A DNA stretch of 64,000 bases from Pseudokineococcus marinus. Its GTDB lineage: Bacteria; Actinomycetota; Actinomycetes; Actinomycetales; Quadrisphaeraceae. The stretch is from the NCBI RefSeq assembly GCF_037482405.1, contig NZ_JBBHZZ010000004.1:310001-374000 (forward strand), read 5' to 3'. Below are positions 7,222-15,067 of this stretch, piece after piece. Below the pieces are notes generated by a model. That model worked only from the letters and a program-made list of their open reading frames with translations, searched no databases and had not been told where the DNA came from. A program made the translations under genes and the position numbers. Position 1 is the stretch's first letter; every line of letters begins with the position of its first letter.

Positions 7222-9003
7222 ATGTCAGCGACGACCAGCGAGGTCGACCAGCAGGTGCGGCGCCTGGACGCCGAGCAGCTGCCGGCCGGCAAGCACGAGC
7301 TGCACGGGCCGGGGCACTTCGCCGGGCTCTACTCCGCCGAGAACATCGCCGGCACGGAGTTCGTCTTCGGGGCGACCTTCGTCATCCTCGGCGCGAGCTT
7401 CGTCGACGTCCTCATCGGCCTCGCGGTCGGGAACCTCCTGGCGGTCCTGAGCTTCCGCTTCCTCACCGCACCCATCGCGGTGCAGACGCGGATGAGCGTC
7501 TACACCTACCTCAGCCGGGTCGCCGGCGGCGTGACGTCGAAGCTCTTCAACGGCGTCAACGCCGTCATCTTCGCCGTGATCTCGGCGGCCATGATCACGG
7601 TGTCGGCCACGGCCTTCGGCGTCGTCCTCGACTTCCCGCCGCAGGACCAGGCGTTCCCGACGAGCGTCGGGTTCATCGTCCTGGCGCTCGTCTTCGGCTC
7701 CGTCGCCGTCCTCGTGGCCGCCTTCGGGTTCAACGCCCTCGCCGAGTTCGCCAGCACCTGCGCCCCGTGGCTGATGGTCATGTTCGCCACGGGGGGCATG
7801 GCCCTGGTGCCGCTGGTCGCCTCCGAGGTCACCGGCTCGACGGTGCTCAGCAGCTGGGGGCAGTTCATCGAGATCGGCGAGAGCTCGATCTTCACGGGCC
7901 AGACGCCCGACGGCGCCGAGGGCATCACCCTGCTCGGGATCATCGGCTACAGCTGGGCGGCGAACAGCTTCGCCCACACCGGCCTCGTCGACATGTCCCT
8001 GCTCCGCTACGCCCGGAAGAGCTGGTACGGCTACATGTCGGCGTTCGGCATGTTCCTCGGCCACTACATGGCGTGGATCGCCGCGGGCTTCATGGGCGCG
8101 GCCGCGGCCGCGATCGTCGGCACGAGCATCACGGTCATCGACCCGGGCTCGGTGGCGTTCGAGGCCCTCGGGTACGCGGGGCTCGTCGTGGTCGTCGTCG
8201 GCGGCTGGACCACCGCCAACGCCAACCTCTACCGCTCCGGGCTGGCGGGCCAGGGCGCCTTCCCCTCGGTCACCCGCCGGCGGATGACCCTCTACATCGG
8301 CGTCATCGTGCTCGTCGCGAGCGTCTTCCCCTTCGTCTACCGCGGCTACCTGAGCCTCGTGACCTACGCGGGCATCACCATCGTGCCCGTCGGGGCCGTC
8401 ATCTTCGCCGAGCACTGGCTGCTGCCGCGCCTCGGCATGACGACGTCGTGGGCCCGCTACAAGGGGGTCACCAACGCCCCCGCGCTGCTCGCCTGGGGCA
8501 TCACGCTCGCGCTCGCGGCCACGGCGGTCGTCACCGGCCTCATGCCCGAGTACTTCGCCTTCGTGCCGGCGTTCCTGCTCGCGGCGGTCCTCTACGTCGT
8601 CCTCGCGGGGCGGATGGGCGCGAAGGAGAGCTACCCGGAGGGCGCGGAGGTCGACCGCGTGTGGCACGAGCGGGTCTCCGCGCTGCACGACGAGCAGGCC
8701 GAGGCCGCGCCCACGGACCTCGACACGACCGACCGCCGACCGCTCACCCGGGTGCTGAGGGTGGTGTGGGTCGTCGATCTCGCCGTCATCCTCGCCATGG
8801 GGCTCGTCGTCCTCTTCGCGAGCCCCGACCTCGCGACCTACGAGGCGAACCGCTCGGCCTTCTGGTGGGTCTCGGGGGTCGGCACGGTCGTCTACTTCGC
8901 GGCGGCCTACTCCGCCCTGCGGCTGCAGAAGGCCCACGCCGCCCGGGTGCTCGCCGAGCACGGCGTCGACGACCCGCAGGGGCGCGCCGCGCAGACGGCC
9001 TGA
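7222..9003 (+). CDS. NCS1-type purine-cytosine permease family transporter
   Basis: 593 residues with about 12-14 transmembrane helices. The N-terminal cytosolic stretch leads to HFAGLYSAENIAGTEFVFGATFV, which resembles the start of NCS1 nucleobase permeases, and GIIGYSWAANSFAHTGLVDMS lies mid-protein. The permease core ends near residue 465. A hydrophilic linker and two more helices (about 515-580) follow, so the protein is longer than CodB (about 420). Members of this superfamily import nucleobases, nucleosides, hydantoins or thiamine precursors with Na+ or H+. The substrate is not predictable here. The gene has its own promoter, and a strong terminator follows. Confidence 0.72.
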   Translation: MSATTSEVDQQVRRLDAEQLPAGKHELHGPGHFAGLYSAENIAGTEFVFGATFVILGASFVDVLIGLAVGNLLAVLSFRFLTAPIAVQTRMSVYTYLSRVAGGVTSKLFNGVNAVIFAVISAAMITVSATAFGVVLDFPPQDQAFPTSVGFIVLALVFGSVAVLVAAFGFNALAEFASTCAPWLMVMFATGGMALVPLVASEVTGSTVLSSWGQFIEIGESSIFTGQTPDGAEGITLLGIIGYSWAANSFAHTGLVDMSLLRYARKSWYGYMSAFGMFLGHYMAWIAAGFMGAAAAAIVGTSITVIDPGSVAFEALGYAGLVVVVVGGWTTANANLYRSGLAGQGAFPSVTRRRMTLYIGVIVLVASVFPFVYRGYLSLVTYAGITIVPVGAVIFAEHWLLPRLGMTTSWARYKGVTNAPALLAWGITLALAATAVVTGLMPEYFAFVPAFLLAAVLYVVLAGRMGAKESYPEGAEVDRVWHERVSALHDEQAEAAPTDLDTTDRRPLTRVLRVVWVVDLAVILAMGLVVLFASPDLATYEANRSAFWWVSGVGTVVYFAAAYSALRLQKAHAARVLAEHGVDDPQGRAAQTA

Positions 9004-9063
9004 GGCGGCCGCCCGCGCGGTCCACCGGCCTCGAGGCGCCCGGGACCTGGGGCGTCGCACGAC

Positions 9064-9099
9064 GCCGGCCCGGACCCGCCGCAGCAGGTCCGGGCCGGC
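9064..9099. terminator. Bidirectional terminator hairpin
   Basis: A perfect 13-bp inverted repeat (GCCGGCCCGGACC and complement) with a 10-nt loop lies between the convergent permease gene (ending 9003) and the discoidin-protein gene (ending 9124). No U-tract is present, which is usual for GC-rich actinobacteria. Confidence 0.7.
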
Positions 9100-9123
9100 C
9101 CCGCGACGCCGAGGCGGTCGACC

Positions 9124-12100
9124 TCAGCCGGCGCGGACCTCCAGCGAGGCCAGGGCCGCGCCGTCGGACCCGGCGGACGGGAGGCTCACCGCGACGTAGC
9201 GCGCGGACCCGTCGACGGGCACCTCGTTCGTCCTCCCGCCCAGGCCACCGCCGACGAGGCCGGCGGCCACCCGCGTGTAGGTGAGGCCGTCCGTGCTCGT
9301 GGACACCTCCACCCCGGCCGGCGCCCGCGAGGCCCACTGGAGGACGAGCTCGTCCAGGCGCTGCACCTCGCCGAGGTCGACGACCATCCGGGACGCCGAC
9401 GGGCCGGGACGCCAGGTCGTCGCGTCGTCACCGTCGACGGCCAGCCCCGGGTCGCTCATCCCCTCGGGCAGCGGGCTCGTCGGGAACGTCGTCCGACCGA
9501 GCGCCAGGTCGTCCAGCGGGTACGCCGCGCCCGACCTCAGGGCCAGCTCCCGCGACCGCCCCGCCGGGACGGTGAGCCGCGCCTCCTCGTCGGTGCCCGC
9601 CTGGGTGACGCGCAGCTGCACGGGGCGGCCGCCGGCGGGCGCGGTGACGACCAGGTGCTGGCCGTCGCCGACGGACAGGAGCAGCCCGTCGGGCAGCGCC
9701 CCGCCCCGGGCGGCGGCCACGGTGAAGCGCGGTGCGCGGACGGCCGACGTCGCGGCCGGGACGGAGGTCTCGTACGCCGTCCCGCCGTCGCCCGTCGTCT
9801 GCACCCCGGCGTAGACGGCGACCGACCCGTCGGCCGCCGCGGGCACCTGGACGACGCCCGCCGCGTCCGCGTCGCTGAGGTTGAAGAGGCTGAGGTAGCC
9901 GTCGGCGTCACTGGCGGCGAGGGCCTCGCTCGACGTCGTCACGGCCGGGCGGGCCGCCAGCTCGGCGGTGCGCTCGGCGTCCGCGCCCGCGTACCCCTCG
10001 ACGACCATGCCGGCGCTGCCGGCCGCGGGACCGTCCGAGAGCACCACCTGGTCGGCGCGGACGGTGATGGGGTTGTCCGAGCCGCGGACCACGAGGCCCG
10101 CCTCGTCGTCGACGGCGAGCCAGCCGCCGTCGCTGTCGACCTGGTCGAGGCCGTAGGTGGCGACGTCGGTCCACGTCCGCCCGTCCGACGACGTCTGGAC
10201 GCGGTAGGCGCGACCGGCCGCCGACTCCCAGTAGAGGGTCACGTGGTCGAGGGCGGTCGGCTCGCCGAGGTCGGCCGTCACCCACGAGTCGCCGCGGGAG
10301 CGCTCGGCCCGGGAGACGGCCCAGCGGGTGCTGTAGTCGCCGTCGGTGACGGTCGACGGAGGCCGCGACCCGTCGGCCGAGGAGGCGGTGACGGGGGCGC
10401 CCAGCGCCGCGTTGTCCTCCCCGGCGCCCGCCTCGAGCTCGAAGAGGGAGTACCCGTACGTCGGGTCGCCCGTCACCCCCTGCATCCGCACGTACCGGGC
10501 CGTCGTCGGCGCCAGGTCGAAGCGGTCGACGCGGGCGACGCCGCTCGGCGGGACGACGGAGGAGACGTCGGTCGCCTCGAGCGTCGTCTCGCCCTCCGCG
10601 GTCGTGTAGGTCCGGTCGCCGTCGAGGCCGGGCATGCCCGGCATGGTGAGGTTGTGGACGCGCAGGCGTCCCTCGTCCTCGCCCGTGCCCGAGGTGGCGT
10701 ACACGACCGTGCCGGTGGGCAGGGTGGTCATGCCCGCCCGGCCGCCGTCGGTCGTGAGGAGGCTCGCCGTCCCGTCGAAGCCGTCCCGCAGCGCGGAGTA
10801 CGCGACGGCGTGCCGCTCCTCCACCGCCTGGCCGGTGCTCGGGAGGAGGGAGGGCGTCTTCCCGCCGACGTCGAAGAGCCAGTCGTCGTGGCCGGGCTGC
10901 CAGGCGAACTTCGCGTACCCGGGCTTGCTCACCGAGCCGGCCCACGCCGCCGGCGACTGCTGCGCGAGGAGGCCGACGTCGTCGCCGTGGTCGGTGGTGC
11001 CGGCCGCGGCGGCGAAGAGCTCGTCCATGGACGCGGGCTCCCCCTGGTCACCGGCGGACGCCCGCCACTCGTGCAGGAGGTAGCTGATGGCGACCTCCGC
11101 GCGGGCCTCGGGCTCGTACTTCGGCTCGCCGGAGAACTTCGTCAGACGGTCGGCCGGCGCGTAGGCCTGGTAGGCCTCGAGCCGCTCGGCGAGCGCCCGC
11201 TCGGCCGCGGCGGCGTAGCGGTCGCCCTGGACCTGGGCGAGGAAGGCGAGCGGGATGACGTCGCGGCCGTACAGGTGCTCGCGGTCGTCGACCATCGGCA
11301 TGAGCGGCTCGCCGGCGTCGCTCATGACGCCGAGGATGGTGCGCCACAGCTCCTCGCCGTTCGGCTGCGACGTCAGCACCTCCGGCAGCGGCGCCCCCGC
11401 GAGCAGGAGGTGGACGGCGTTGCGCCCCGACGTCCGCCAGAGCTCCTCCTGGTAGTGCGGCCCGAAGGAGCCGTGGTTCTCCACGGCGAAGGTGTCGTGG
11501 ATGTTGTGCGCCGTGTTCTCGCTGACGGGCACGCCGTCGACGAGCGCCGGGTCGGCCCGGTCGGCGGCCGGCAGGCCGGACTCGTTGCGGCTCCACGTCC
11601 CGAAGGCCGCGCGCCAGTCCGCGGCGCCCGCCTCGTCCTGGCCCCAGGCGATGCCGGGCGCCAGCGACTGGGCGTAGACGCCCATCTCCTCGAGCTTCGT
11701 GTCGCCCCGGAAGCCGCCGGTGAGCCCGTTCGGCGTCCACGAGCCCGACCTCGGGTCGTCGGCCGTCCCCAGCGCGGTGGTGCGCTCGGCCTGGCCGCTC
11801 GTGATGGCGTCGACGTGGTCGCGCGTCTCCTGGTCGAGCTCGGGCCACATCAGGTGCGCGGCCAGCGTGAAGTAGGACTGGAAGGTGCTGTCCCAGAACA
11901 GCCGGTCGCCCCACTGGGCGCCGCCCGCCAGCCGGTTCGAGGCGGCGTAGTGGCGGATGGTCGCGAGCGTCCGCTCCCGGAGCACGTCCTCCTCCACGCC
12001 CGCCACCTCGGCGTCGTACTCGCCGCGGGTGAGCAGGACGGCGTTGCCGAGCACGACGGCGAAGCTGAAGTCGGCGGAGCGGTAGACGCCCGCCGCCTCG

Positions 12101-12423
12101 TCCCACTGCGTCTCCGACCACCGGGTGTGGCGCAGGAGCGCCGCGTAGTAGGCCTGCGCCGCCGGGTCCTCGGCCACGGCGCGGGCGGTGGCCGGCGAGG
12201 GCGGCGCCACGGCGCCGGGGAGGGTCGTGGTGCCGGCCCCCGGGCCCGGCACCTGAGCCCCCGACGCCTGAGCCCCCGACGCCTGGACCTCCGGCGTGGC
12301 CCGGGGCTGGGCGCCGGCGACCGGCGCGAGCGGGCTCACGCACACCGCCGAGGTCACGCCGAGGACGAGCAGAGGTCGCAGGGCCGTGGTGAAGGACCGT
12401 CGTCGCGCTGACATCGTTGTCAT
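9124..12423 (-). CDS. Large secreted discoidin-domain protein, probable alpha/alpha-fold carbohydrate-active enzyme
   Basis: 1,099 residues with an export signal containing RRRSFTTALR (Tat-like) and cleavage near AGA-QP (about 40). A low-complexity linker with repeated ASGAQ follows. Residues about 80-480 are helix-rich with many aromatic and acidic motifs (DRLFWDSTFQSYFTLAAHLMW, ENHGSFGPHYQEELW), as in alpha/alpha-toroid glycosidases or lyases. Two F5/8 type C (discoidin, CBM32-like) modules follow, about 650-790 (VTADLGEPTALDHVTLYWES) and 965-1099 (MVVDLGEVQRLDELVLQWAS); they bind galactose- or GlcNAc-containing glycans in known relatives. I do not recognise the catalytic family. The neighbouring GlcNAc genes suggest a host or cell-wall glycan substrate. 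The start is set by a leaderless promoter. Confidence 0.75.
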   Translation of the reverse strand: MTTMSARRRSFTTALRPLLVLGVTSAVCVSPLAPVAGAQPRATPEVQASGAQASGAQVPGPGAGTTTLPGAVAPPSPATARAVAEDPAAQAYYAALLRHTRWSETQWDEAAGVYRSADFSFAVVLGNAVLLTRGEYDAEVAGVEEDVLRERTLATIRHYAASNRLAGGAQWGDRLFWDSTFQSYFTLAAHLMWPELDQETRDHVDAITSGQAERTTALGTADDPRSGSWTPNGLTGGFRGDTKLEEMGVYAQSLAPGIAWGQDEAGAADWRAAFGTWSRNESGLPAADRADPALVDGVPVSENTAHNIHDTFAVENHGSFGPHYQEELWRTSGRNAVHLLLAGAPLPEVLTSQPNGEELWRTILGVMSDAGEPLMPMVDDREHLYGRDVIPLAFLAQVQGDRYAAAAERALAERLEAYQAYAPADRLTKFSGEPKYEPEARAEVAISYLLHEWRASAGDQGEPASMDELFAAAAGTTDHGDDVGLLAQQSPAAWAGSVSKPGYAKFAWQPGHDDWLFDVGGKTPSLLPSTGQAVEERHAVAYSALRDGFDGTASLLTTDGGRAGMTTLPTGTVVYATSGTGEDEGRLRVHNLTMPGMPGLDGDRTYTTAEGETTLEATDVSSVVPPSGVARVDRFDLAPTTARYVRMQGVTGDPTYGYSLFELEAGAGEDNAALGAPVTASSADGSRPPSTVTDGDYSTRWAVSRAERSRGDSWVTADLGEPTALDHVTLYWESAAGRAYRVQTSSDGRTWTDVATYGLDQVDSDGGWLAVDDEAGLVVRGSDNPITVRADQVVLSDGPAAGSAGMVVEGYAGADAERTAELAARPAVTTSSEALAASDADGYLSLFNLSDADAAGVVQVPAAADGSVAVYAGVQTTGDGGTAYETSVPAATSAVRAPRFTVAAARGGALPDGLLLSVGDGQHLVVTAPAGGRPVQLRVTQAGTDEEARLTVPAGRSRELALRSGAAYPLDDLALGRTTFPTSPLPEGMSDPGLAVDGDDATTWRPGPSASRMVVDLGEVQRLDELVLQWASRAPAGVEVSTSTDGLTYTRVAAGLVGGGLGGRTNEVPVDGSARYVAVSLPSAGSDGAALASLEVRAG

Positions 12424-12429
12424 GCAGCG

Positions 12430-12458
12430 ACGGTAGAAGGCTCCGGGGAGCGGGTCAA
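12430..12458 (-). promoter_or_regulatory. Leaderless promoter of the discoidin-protein gene
   Basis: On the minus strand, -35 TTGACC (12458-12453), a 17-bp spacer and -10 TACCGT (12435-12430) are followed after 6 nt by the ATG start at 12423. Transcript and coding sequence should therefore begin at the same base, and no Shine-Dalgarno sequence precedes the ATG. Confidence 0.65.
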
Positions 12459-12466
12459 GAGGCCGT

Positions 12467-12482
12467 CCTCCTCGCGAGGAGG
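12467..12482. promoter_or_regulatory. 16-bp perfect palindrome CCTCCTCGCGAGGAGG
   Basis: The palindrome ends 8 bp upstream of the -35 element of the discoidin-protein gene and 62 bp after the ROK kinase stop. It could be an operator for the secreted enzyme or part of a terminator for the kinase. Its even symmetry with no loop favours an operator. Confidence 0.4.
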
Positions 12483-12543
12483 GGCGAGGACGCCCCGGGA
12501 GCCGCCGCTGGGGAGGCCGGTGGGTCGAGCGGACGCCCGGCGC

Positions 12544-13566
12544 TCAGGAGGCCGCGGCCACCGCGGGCGCCCAGGCGCCCGACCCGCCGCCGTGCAGGTC
12601 CACGGCGCGCAGCGCGGCGCCGACCAGGCCGGCCCGGCCGCCGAGCGGGGAGATGACGACCGGCGGAGGGGGTCGCCAGGCGAGCCCCTCGGCGAGGGCG
12701 GCCTCGACGGGGCGCGAGAGCCGCTCCCCCGCGCCGCTGAGACCGCCCGCGAGGACGACGAGCGAGGGGTCCAGCAGGAGGGTGCTCGTGACGAGCGCCG
12801 TCGCGAGCGCTCGCGCTCCCTCGCCCCAGAGCCGGGCCGCGAGCGCGTCGCCGGGCAGGCGCGCCGCGAGCTCGGCGGCGGTCGTCACGTCGGCGTCCCC
12901 TCCCGCGGCGCGGTAGCGGCGCACCAGGCCCCCGGCGGAGGAGTAGACCTCGAGGCAGCCGCGCTGGCCGCAGGTGCACGGCTCGCCGCCCGGCACCACC
13001 GGGAGGTGCCCGAGCTCGCCGGCGGCGCCGGTCGCCCCGACGACCGGGACGCCGCCGACGACGAGGCCGGCCGCGATGCCCGTGCCGAGCACGACGAGCA
13101 GCAGGTCACGGGCGCCGGGAGCAGCTCCCAGCCGCCCCTCCGCCAGGCAGGCCGCCCGGACGTCGTGCTCGAGGACGACCGGCAGCTCGGTCCGCCGCCG
13201 CACGGCCTCGACGAGGGGCGCGTCCCGCAGGCCGAGGTTGGGCGCGTAGCGGACGACGCCCGCGCCGGTGTCGAGCAGTCCCGGGCAGCCGATGCCGACG
13301 GCGCAGGTGGTCGGGGCGGTGAGCCCGGCGGCGAGCGCGGCGACGGCGTCCAGCACCGCCCCCGGACCCTGCGCGACGGGCGTGGGCAGGGTGCGGCGCT
13401 CGAGGACGGCCCCGTCGAGCGAGAAGCGCGCCCCCTTGAGGCCCGTGCCCCCGACGTCCACGGCGACGACGGAGTCGGGCTCGGCCCTCGACCGGCCCCG
13501 TCCGCGGACGGCCCCGAGGCCGGCGACCTGTCCCGCACCCGTCGGACGGGGAGCGGCGTGCGCCAC
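12544..13566 (-). CDS. ROK family sugar kinase (glucokinase/GlcNAc kinase-like)
   Basis: 340 residues. ATP-binding VVAVDVGGTGLKG (about residues 32-44), the sugar-site signature CAVGIGCPGLLDTGAG, VVLEHDVRAA (catalytic Asp) and the zinc-binding ROK motif GEPCTCGQRGCLEVYSS (CxCGxxGCxE) are all present, so it is a kinase. It lacks an N-terminal DNA-binding domain. The GTG at 13566 is chosen because GGGAGG precedes it by 7 nt; an ATG 54 nt upstream lacks such a site. Next to a GlcNAc ABC importer, GH20 and nagBA, it probably phosphorylates GlcNAc or glucose. The exact sugar cannot be read from sequence. Confidence 0.86.
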   Translation of the reverse strand: MAHAAPRPTGAGQVAGLGAVRGRGRSRAEPDSVVAVDVGGTGLKGARFSLDGAVLERRTLPTPVAQGPGAVLDAVAALAAGLTAPTTCAVGIGCPGLLDTGAGVVRYAPNLGLRDAPLVEAVRRRTELPVVLEHDVRAACLAEGRLGAAPGARDLLLVVLGTGIAAGLVVGGVPVVGATGAAGELGHLPVVPGGEPCTCGQRGCLEVYSSAGGLVRRYRAAGGDADVTTAAELAARLPGDALAARLWGEGARALATALVTSTLLLDPSLVVLAGGLSGAGERLSRPVEAALAEGLAWRPPPPVVISPLGGRAGLVGAALRAVDLHGGGSGAWAPAVAAAS

Positions 13567-13708
13567 GCAGCACCTCCCGTCGCCGCGGGACGCCGGACGC
13601 GGCCCGTCGGGCGCGAGCATCGCAGACGACCCGCCGATAAGGCGAGACCCCGTCCGATACCTCCTCGCGCGACGTCACACTGTGGCTCGCGGCCGCCGAA
13701 TAAGCACG

Positions 13709-13720
13709 TACTCCGGAGTA
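13709..13720. promoter_or_regulatory. Palindrome TACTCCGGAGTA, candidate ROK operator
   Basis: A perfect 12-bp palindrome sits in the 233-bp gap between the divergent ROK kinase and ROK repressor genes, 45 bp upstream of the repressor's -35. It is AT-richer than its surroundings, as expected for an operator. Binding by the adjacent ROK regulator is inference. Confidence 0.45.
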
Positions 13721-13764
13721 ATGACATTGTCACGTGAGACGGCGGACCACTTCGGCGAAAGGTA

Positions 13765-13793
13765 TTGACGGAACTCACCGGCGCCCCCAGGGT
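13765..13793 (+). promoter_or_regulatory. Leaderless promoter of the ROK regulator gene
   Basis: -35 TTGACG (13765-13770), a 17-bp spacer and CAGGGT (13788-13793) are followed after 6 nt by the ATG at 13800. The geometry matches the leaderless promoter at 12430-12458. The -10 keeps only A2 and T6. Confidence 0.5.
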
Positions 13794-13799
13794 TCCGGC

Positions 13800-14981
13800 A
13801 TGTCCACCGCCACGACCGCCCGGGGCCTCGGCGCCCTGCGCCTGGCGAACCGCGAGCGCCTGCTCGCCGCCCTGCGCGAGCACGGCGACGTGAGCCGGGC
13901 CGAGCTGGCCCGCCTCACGGCGCTCTCGGGCACCACGGTGTCGAGCCTCGTCACCGAGCTGGCGGACGCCGGGCTCGTCGTCGAGGGCGGTGACGACCGC
14001 ACCAGCGGCCGACGGGGGCGCCCGGGGCGCCTCGTGCGGGCCGTCCGCGACCGCCGGCTCGTCGTCGCGATGGACCTCAGCCTCGACGTCGTCCGCGCGG
14101 CGGTCTGCGACGCGGACGGGGCCGTCCTCGCCGAGGTCGGCGAGGCGCCGGCGCTGGCCGGGCCGGACGACGACGGCAGCGCGGCCCTCGCGCACGCCGC
14201 CGGCCTCGTCGAGCGCCTGCTCGCCGCGGACGGGGTGGACCGCCGGCGCGTGGAGCAGCTCGTCGCCGCCGTCCCCGGCGTCGTCGACCCGACGAACGGC
14301 GCGGTCGTCTCCGACCGCCGACCCCGGTGGCGCGAGCTCGACCTGGGGCAGGAGCTCGAGCGCGCGACGGGCCTGCCGACGCGCCTGGAGAACGACGCCG
14401 ACCTGTGCGCCCTCGGCGAGCGGGCCTTCGGCGCCGCGCGCGGCCTCGACGACGTCGTGCTCGTCAAGGCGTCCACGGGCATCGGCGTCGGGCTCGTCCT
14501 CGCCGGTCGGCTCTACCGCGGGGCCCACGGCGGCGTCGGCGAGCTCGGCCACGTGCAGGTCAGCGAGCCCGGCGACCTGTGCGTCTGCGGCAACCGCGGC
14601 TGCCTCGAGACGGTCGCGGCCTCCGGGCCCGTCATCGCGGCGCTGCAGGTCGTGCACCCCCACGTGCGCACGCACGAGGACGTGGCGGCGCTCGTGGCCG
14701 CCGGCGACCGCGGGGCCGTGCGCGCCGTCACCGACGCCGGCACTGCCATCGGCAAGACCGTCGCCGACCTCTGCAACGTCCTCGCCCCCCAGGCGGTCGT
14801 CGTCGGCGGCGACCTCGCGGCGGGCGGGGACCACCTCACCCGGGCCGTGCGCGACGCCGTCGAGCGCAGCACCAAGCCCCGCACCGCCGGACGGCTGGCC
14901 CTGCTCACCGGCGAGCTCGGCCACCGCGCCGCGCTGCTCGGGGCCGTCGTCGCCGCGGACGCGGCGCACGCCCCCTCCTGA
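13800..14981 (+). CDS. ROK family transcriptional repressor (NagC/XylR-like)
   Basis: 393 residues. An N-terminal winged helix-turn-helix (about 12-75: ANRERLLAALREHGDVSRAE, then LSGTTVSSLVTELADAGLV) precedes a full ROK domain with VVAMDLSLDVVRAAV, LPTRLENDADL and the zinc motif DLCVCGNRGCLETVAASG. Such regulators sense GlcNAc-6-P, GlcNAc or other sugars and repress sugar uptake genes. It is followed by the ABC substrate-binding gene in the same direction, 86 bp away, and is the likely regulator of the 15-20 kb operon. The ATG is set by a promoter whose -10 ends 6 nt before it, and by the fit to the HTH start. Confidence 0.9.
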   Translation: MSTATTARGLGALRLANRERLLAALREHGDVSRAELARLTALSGTTVSSLVTELADAGLVVEGGDDRTSGRRGRPGRLVRAVRDRRLVVAMDLSLDVVRAAVCDADGAVLAEVGEAPALAGPDDDGSAALAHAAGLVERLLAADGVDRRRVEQLVAAVPGVVDPTNGAVVSDRRPRWRELDLGQELERATGLPTRLENDADLCALGERAFGAARGLDDVVLVKASTGIGVGLVLAGRLYRGAHGGVGELGHVQVSEPGDLCVCGNRGCLETVAASGPVIAALQVVHPHVRTHEDVAALVAAGDRGAVRAVTDAGTAIGKTVADLCNVLAPQAVVVGGDLAAGGDHLTRAVRDAVERSTKPRTAGRLALLTGELGHRAALLGAVVAADAAHAPS

Positions 14982-14989
14982 CCGTTCCG

Positions 14990-15040
14990 CCCGCACCGCA
15001 CCCGCACCCGCACCCGCACCCGCACCCGCACCCGCACCCG
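14990..15040 (+). repeat. CCCGCA hexanucleotide tandem repeat
   Basis: Six perfect CCCGCA units plus a partial one run from 15001 to 15040, with an isolated unit at 14990. The tract lies between the ROK regulator stop and the Shine-Dalgarno site (AAGGAG, 15057-15062) of the substrate-binding gene. Such tracts slip easily, so leader length may vary between strains. Confidence 0.8.
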
Positions 15041-15067
15041 ACGAGCACCGCAGACGAAGGAGTCCCC

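Noticed and set aside
9655..12411. 918-codon open frame on the plus strand
   Set aside because: It is the antisense frame of the secreted discoidin-protein gene. Its translation is Arg/Gly/Val-rich without domains, and the real gene has an export signal, domains and a promoter on the minus strand.
12544..13620. ROK kinase starting at ATG 13620
   Set aside because: No ribosome-binding site lies near that ATG, while GGGAGG is correctly placed before GTG 13566 and the lost residues are not conserved in ROK kinases.
12885..14996. 703-codon open frame on the minus strand over the ROK region
   Set aside because: It is a shadow of the ROK regulator and kinase. Long open antisense frames are expected at this GC level, and it crosses the leaderless promoter and the palindrome.
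15001..15040. CCCGCA tract considered as part of a coding sequence
   Set aside because: It lies between a stop codon and a good ribosome-binding site, and reading through it from upstream would bypass the signal peptide start of the binding protein.
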